From the NCBI GenBank assembly GCA_900769115.1, contig CAAGFJ010000031.1:28627-92626 (forward strand): a stretch of 64,000 nt of DNA, read 5' to 3'. The notes below the pieces were generated by a model. That model had not been told where the DNA came from. It worked only from the letters and a program-made list of their open reading frames with translations, and did no database searches. Source of the DNA: Lachnospiraceae bacterium. GTDB lineage: Bacteria; Bacillota; Clostridia; Lachnospirales; Lachnospiraceae. Shown here piece after piece: positions 60,281 through 64,000 of this stretch (position 1 is the first letter of the stretch; each line of letters starts with the position of its first letter). The position numbers were made by a program, and so were the translations under genes.

Positions 60281-62380
60281 ATGGGAGAGAACAGAGTGAA
60301 GAAAAGAGCAATTCTTGTAGCAGGGATCAATTTAATATATGTGGTAATTTTTGTGGCAGTTACCTTTCTTTGTACCGGGTTACAGAAGGATATGAAGCTG
60401 AATCTGTATCTGGGAGAAAGTCATGCGGGTGCAAGAAATATCGCAAAGCTATTCTATTCGGATGACCGGAAAGACTGGAAGAAGAATGCCGCGATTACGG
60501 TTACATTTGAGGATGATGTGATATCCTATCCGGTGAATGGGATTGATTTTACTTCGAATGATGTGAGATTAGATCCTGTAAATAAGAAAGAAGACTTTTC
60601 CATCAGTCGTGTGGAATTGGTATGTGGGGAACATGTGATATGGTCGATCAAAGGAGAACAGTTTGCGAAGTATGTCGACAAGGCAAGGTGCATGAAGGCA
60701 TCTGTAGAGGACACGGTCTATCAGTGTACCGTTAAGACAGAGAATCCAAGATTGATCATGAAGAAGAGTTTTTCTAAGCAGATAGATTCTTATGCATGGC
60801 GAATTGGTGTGTTGCCGTATATTGTACTATTCGTGTTATATCTTGGTATAGGACTGCTGGAGTGGTATCTATTACGTGTGGAGCAGGGAACACATAAGGT
60901 ATGGAATGGGGTTCGTACGGGTATTGCCAGTCTGTTTGTCTGTTTCGGTGTGGCAGGAGTGTATACACTGCAGTATTTTGTGAGTCATTTCGGACAGGTG
61001 CCGTTTGGTCAGTTGGTGTATCATCTTCACACCCCGTTAGAAGGAACGGATATTTCTTCGTATGAAGGTGTAATCTGGCTTGGCGTAGGAATCTCCGTTG
61101 GACTTGGCATGGTATTCGGTCTGCTATGCAGAGTGGTAAAACGTTGGAATCGACAGGAAGCACTTCGCTTATGGGGATTTCTGCTAGGAGTTCTCTTACT
61201 TGGATATAGTGGGATCAAGGCAGGATATCATTTTGATATTCCGGAATATTATGCATATACGCATGCAAGCACGACATTGTATGAGGATCATTATGTAGAT
61301 GGCAGAGAAGTTGACATAACATTTCCGGAGAAGAAACGGAATCTGATCTATATCTTCTTAGAATCAATGGAGCTTACTTATGCGGATGCAGCATCCGGGG
61401 GAGCAATGGCGACGGATTATATTCCGGAATTAGCCAAGCTTGGGTTAGAGAATGAGACATTTTCAGATGGCACCACATTAAATGGAGCATATCCGGTATC
61501 CGGAGCTACTTATACCATGGGCGGTCTGGCAGCACAGACGGCAGGAGTGCCAATCAATGAGAATATGGTCAGCAATGATACCCTGAATGGAACATGGGAT
61601 TCGGAGAATAATTATCTTCCGGGTGTATGGAATATAGGCGATATCTTGCATGAAGCAGGATATAATCAGGAGTTTCTGATTGGTTCGAATGGCAATTTTG
61701 CAGGACGGGCTTCGTATTTTCGCGGACATGGGGAATATGATGTGGAGGATTATAACAAGGCATTAGACGAAGACAGGATCCTAGCCGGATATAAGGTCTG
61801 GTGGGGCTATGAGGATCAGAAGCTATTTCAGTTTGCAAAGGAAGATATTACAAGATTAGCAGAGAAAGAAGAGCCGTTTAATATGACGTTACTTACGGTA
61901 GATACGCATTTTACAGATGGATATGTATGTGATCTGTGTGAGGATGCATATAGTGCACAGTATAGCAATGTGCTTGCGTGTTCGAGCAGGCAGGTTGCGG
62001 AATTTGTAGCCTGGGTACAACAACAGGATTTCTATGAGAATACAACGATTGTTATTGCAGGGGATCATTTGACACCGGATTCGTATTATATTGCCAACGA
62101 AGGGGCAGCGGGATTTGACCGAAGAGCGTATGTTACGATACTGAATCCGGCAGAGGGCAAGAAGACAGTCGGTAAGAAGAGAGCATATACGACCTTGGAT
62201 CTGTTCCCAACAACCTTATCAAGCATGGGTGTGACGATTGAAGGCAACCGGTTAGGGCTTGGTGTGGATCTCTATTCGGATACACCTACATTGGTGGAAG
62301 AGATGGGATTAGATGCTTTGAATACAGAGCTTCTTAAGAATTCCGATTATTATACAAAGAAACTGTTATATCAGAAGTAG
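60281..62380 (+). CDS. OpgB/LtaS-like phosphoglycerol transferase
   Basis: 699-residue membrane-anchored enzyme of the alkaline phosphatase superfamily. It is expected to move glycerol phosphate from phosphatidylglycerol to a surface glycan or lipoteichoic acid. One helix lies near 11-32, a beta-rich external insert at 65-160, then four helices at about 176-312, and the sulfatase-type domain from about 352. Key points are IFLESMELTYAD with metal-binding Glu361, GATYTMGGLAAQTAG with the nucleophile Thr (probably Thr412), WNIGDILHEAGY, VDTHFTDG, and IAGDHLTPDS with the late metal ligands. The YTMGG site is closer to OpgB/MdoB than to LtaS of staphylococci. A GTG at 60296 is an alternative start. 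Confidence 0.87.
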   Translation: MGENRVKKRAILVAGINLIYVVIFVAVTFLCTGLQKDMKLNLYLGESHAGARNIAKLFYSDDRKDWKKNAAITVTFEDDVISYPVNGIDFTSNDVRLDPVNKKEDFSISRVELVCGEHVIWSIKGEQFAKYVDKARCMKASVEDTVYQCTVKTENPRLIMKKSFSKQIDSYAWRIGVLPYIVLFVLYLGIGLLEWYLLRVEQGTHKVWNGVRTGIASLFVCFGVAGVYTLQYFVSHFGQVPFGQLVYHLHTPLEGTDISSYEGVIWLGVGISVGLGMVFGLLCRVVKRWNRQEALRLWGFLLGVLLLGYSGIKAGYHFDIPEYYAYTHASTTLYEDHYVDGREVDITFPEKKRNLIYIFLESMELTYADAASGGAMATDYIPELAKLGLENETFSDGTTLNGAYPVSGATYTMGGLAAQTAGVPINENMVSNDTLNGTWDSENNYLPGVWNIGDILHEAGYNQEFLIGSNGNFAGRASYFRGHGEYDVEDYNKALDEDRILAGYKVWWGYEDQKLFQFAKEDITRLAEKEEPFNMTLLTVDTHFTDGYVCDLCEDAYSAQYSNVLACSSRQVAEFVAWVQQQDFYENTTIVIAGDHLTPDSYYIANEGAAGFDRRAYVTILNPAEGKKTVGKKRAYTTLDLFPTTLSSMGVTIEGNRLGLGVDLYSDTPTLVEEMGLDALNTELLKNSDYYTKKLLYQK

Positions 62381-62387
62381 TTATGTG

Positions 62388-62418
62388 CGGGACGTTCTTT
62401 TGGGGGACGTCTCGTTTT
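62388..62418 (+). terminator. Terminator after the phosphoglycerol transferase gene
   Basis: CGGGACGT (62388-62395) pairs with ACGTCTCG (62407-62414) with one G-U pair and an 11-base loop, followed by TTTTAT. Confidence 0.7.
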
Positions 62419-62424
62419 ATATGT

Positions 62425-62453
62425 TTGACGTATCACTGAAATATGTGTATACT
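62425..62453 (+). promoter_or_regulatory. Promoter for the gtrA-like gene
   Basis: TTGACG at 62425-62430 and TATACT at 62448-62453 with a 17-base spacer. It shares ATATGTGTATACT with the promoter at 59319. A leader of about 80 bases follows. Confidence 0.75.
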
Positions 62454-62539
62454 AGGAAAAGTTGTGAAGGGTTAAGCAACACATAACACAGGGATATTAC
62501 AGGTTGACAGAGCCTGTATAACAGAAAGGATAGAGATTC

Positions 62540-63046
62540 ATGGAACAGACAGTTGAGAAGACAAATAATTCAGGAAAATGGGCTGCAATCTGGCAGTTTA
62601 TTAAGTTTGGTTTGGTTGGTGTATCAAATACTATTGTATCGTATGCGGTATATTCAATCTGTTATTATGCATTGAAGACGAATGTACATGTTGCAAATAT
62701 TATGGGATTTATCATCAGTGTCCTGAATGCGTTCTTCTGGCAGAGTAAGTTTGTATTCAAGGAGTCCGAAGAGGGGGAACATCGTATCTGGTGGCAGGTG
62801 TTAATTAAGACATACATCTCGTATTCTTTTTCCGGTCTGTTCTTAACAGAGCTGCTTCTGGTGTTCTGGCTGAATGTCATTAATTTAGGACAGTATCTTG
62901 GAGGTGTCGCAGCTTGGATCAACAGCTTTGGAGTTACGATGTCAGGATACGATCTGGCGGTATCTGCCGCTCCTTTCTTAAATATGGTAATTACGGTGCC
63001 GATTAACTTTCTGGTGAATAAGTTCTGGGCATATCGTCAGAAATAA
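62540..63046 (+). CDS. GtrA family membrane protein
   Basis: 168 residues with four membrane helices. The motifs FIKFGLVGVSNTIVSYAVY in helix 1, NIMGFIISVLNAFFWQSKFVF and the closing NFLVNKFWAYRQK are the standard GtrA signature. GtrA proteins are thought to flip polyprenyl-phosphate sugars, or to assist GtrB-type enzymes. The natural partner could be the DPM1-like enzymes at 16738 or 39947; the GtrA domain at 55217 is a separate fused copy. Convergent with the next gene, with only 6 bases between them. Confidence 0.92.
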   Translation: MEQTVEKTNNSGKWAAIWQFIKFGLVGVSNTIVSYAVYSICYYALKTNVHVANIMGFIISVLNAFFWQSKFVFKESEEGEHRIWWQVLIKTYISYSFSGLFLTELLLVFWLNVINLGQYLGGVAAWINSFGVTMSGYDLAVSAAPFLNMVITVPINFLVNKFWAYRQK

Positions 63047-63052
63047 GGCACA

Positions 63053-64000
63053 TTATTTTCTTACAATGATCAGATCTAACCGTTTCTTCAACGGTGCAAG
63101 TTCTTCTTCCGTCCGGGATGTATATAAGGTATAGCTTCCGTGTTGGTCAAACACAACGGATACTTTCTTGGTGTACATTCCGGATGGAAATTCTTCAATA
63201 TACAGACTGGCATTATGATTCGCTAATAGGGTCGCAGTCTGCATCAATCCGATGCCGCTTCCGGCATCATCTGCATGAGTCGTAATCGATTCTTTTCCAT
63301 ACTTTAATAATACCTCAGCAGAAAATGGGATTCCACTATCAAATACATGAAGAGCGGGATAGCCGTCTAATACTCCCATAGCCACTAATACGTGTCTGCC
63401 ATCTGCATAACGGGTAGCGATCAAGGCGTTCTCTACCAGATCAGCTAACAGGGTACAGAATGCATCTTCTGATAATAGCGAATTAAGAAATGGTGTACAG
63501 GAAGAATCAGAGGTAACCTGTAATGCAATCTGCCAGGAAAATGCCTTTTGCTGCAGATAAGCAAGAATATAATTCACCCGGGAATTGCCGGTATCCGGCA
63601 ATGGTTCACAGTTCATATCCTGCAGGACAAGAAGCCCCTTACGTTCGGACATAAGCTGATGCAGGTCCTGAATTAAAGAGGTGGCAGCAGAAGTAGAACC
63701 GGCTCCTGCTTCAGATGTGGATAAGAATTGTTCTACGGCATATTCCATGGCTGGAATTAATTTGTTATCCTTGTGGACCAGGGCGGATAGGCGTTCATTA
63801 TCGGTTGTTAATTGCATAATCTGTTGTTCTTTTCTTGCCAGTTCGTCATTCAATGCATGGATATTATTGGTGCTTAATTTGTCGAGATAGGTCTTTGTGG
63901 TAAGATTGCGCCAATAGTAATACTTAAATGAAAATGTAAATTCCAGAATGCAAGAGCAAATTCTATATAGGTTGAAATTACTCTTGCACATATAATCGCC
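63053..64000 (-). CDS. GHKL-type sensor histidine kinase, C-terminal part (5' end outside window)
   Basis: The frame stays open to the window edge: GDY precedes the ATG at 63991, so the N-terminus, probably a membrane sensor, is missing. At least 312 residues are visible. A hydrophobic/aromatic stretch (ILEFTFSFKYYYW) leads into a coiled coil (about 45-75), then ALVHKDNKLIPAMEYAV, where the His is the likely phosphate acceptor. The HATPase_c domain has LVENALIATR (N box), HVFDSGIPFS (G1) and GSGIGLMQ (G2). This is the AgrC/quorum-type kinase build. The response regulator is not in the window. Confidence 0.85.
   Translation of the reverse strand, partial: GDYMCKSNFNLYRICSCILEFTFSFKYYYWRNLTTKTYLDKLSTNNIHALNDELARKEQQIMQLTTDNERLSALVHKDNKLIPAMEYAVEQFLSTSEAGAGSTSAATSLIQDLHQLMSERKGLLVLQDMNCEPLPDTGNSRVNYILAYLQQKAFSWQIALQVTSDSSCTPFLNSLLSEDAFCTLLADLVENALIATRYADGRHVLVAMGVLDGYPALHVFDSGIPFSAEVLLKYGKESITTHADDAGSGIGLMQTATLLANHNASLYIEEFPSGMYTKKVSVVFDQHGSYTLYTSRTEEELAPLKKRLDLIIVRK

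Noticed and set aside
1..64000. tRNA, rRNA, prophage or intact insertion sequence
   Set aside because: I saw no cloverleaf-type sequence, rRNA-like stretch, phage structural gene or complete transposase with terminal repeats; only the PDDEXK remnant suggests a mobile element.

Overview
The window looks like a chromosomal segment of a low-to-moderate GC Gram-positive anaerobe, most likely a Lachnospiraceae-type gut Clostridia. Reasons: wall teichoic-acid-type genes (TagG/TagH, TarI/TarJ, several CDP-alditol phosphotransferases), a LytR-CpsA-Psr ligase, secreted proteins with GW..YYF cell-wall-binding repeats, AGGAGG-type ribosome binding sites and a PDDEXK transposase-like remnant of a kind common in that family. 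Genus is not decidable from sequence alone. Almost the whole window makes, exports, attaches and remodels cell-surface polymers, interrupted by glmS and gltBD.

Layout. 1-14101: end of glmM, a GH25 lysozyme, an initiating sugar-phosphate transferase, three CDP-glycerol/ribitol phosphotransferases, a GT2, a GT-C-like membrane protein, TagG/TagH exporter and TarI/TarJ (CDP-ribitol supply), closed by a 20-bp-stem terminator. 14207-16534 (minus): a secreted beta-helix protein. 16738-23224: a polymer operon with three GT2 enzymes, a Wzx-like flippase and three poorly known proteins (a nucleotidyltransferase-like protein, an unknown, and a ParB-like DGQHR protein). 23391-30513: glmS, a LytR-CpsA-Psr protein, a repeat-only wall-binding protein, a secreted GH5 glucanase and an L,D-transpeptidase. 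30779-36916: gltB-gltD. 37094-41960: GT-C and GT2 genes with host-like base use.

42063-57734 is a visibly AT-richer island. It holds a second ABC polymer exporter (Wzm/Wzt, with a C-terminal cargo-binding-type extension), a methyltransferase, a kinase-fold protein with a coiled-coil tail, rhamnosyltransferase-like enzymes, an epimerase and a Gtr-type side-chain glucosylation set. A decayed PDDEXK nuclease/transposase fragment lies at its right edge. The island is bracketed by two paralogous GT2 genes. After it come a secreted Big2 protein, a GT2, an OpgB/LtaS-like phosphoglycerol transferase, a GtrA protein and a partial GHKL histidine kinase.

How it fits together: GlmM and GlmS supply amino sugar. 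The first cluster builds and exports an alditol-phosphate polymer through TagGH. The LytR-CpsA-Psr protein is the likely ligase to peptidoglycan, and the repeat proteins, lysozyme and L,D-transpeptidase act at the wall. The island probably makes a second, rhamnose-type glycan. Its Wzm, Wzt with C-terminal domain, methyltransferase and kinase order resembles the capped-chain O-antigen systems of Gram-negatives (WbdD type), here apparently as two separate proteins in a Gram-positive. That is the most interesting inference in the window.
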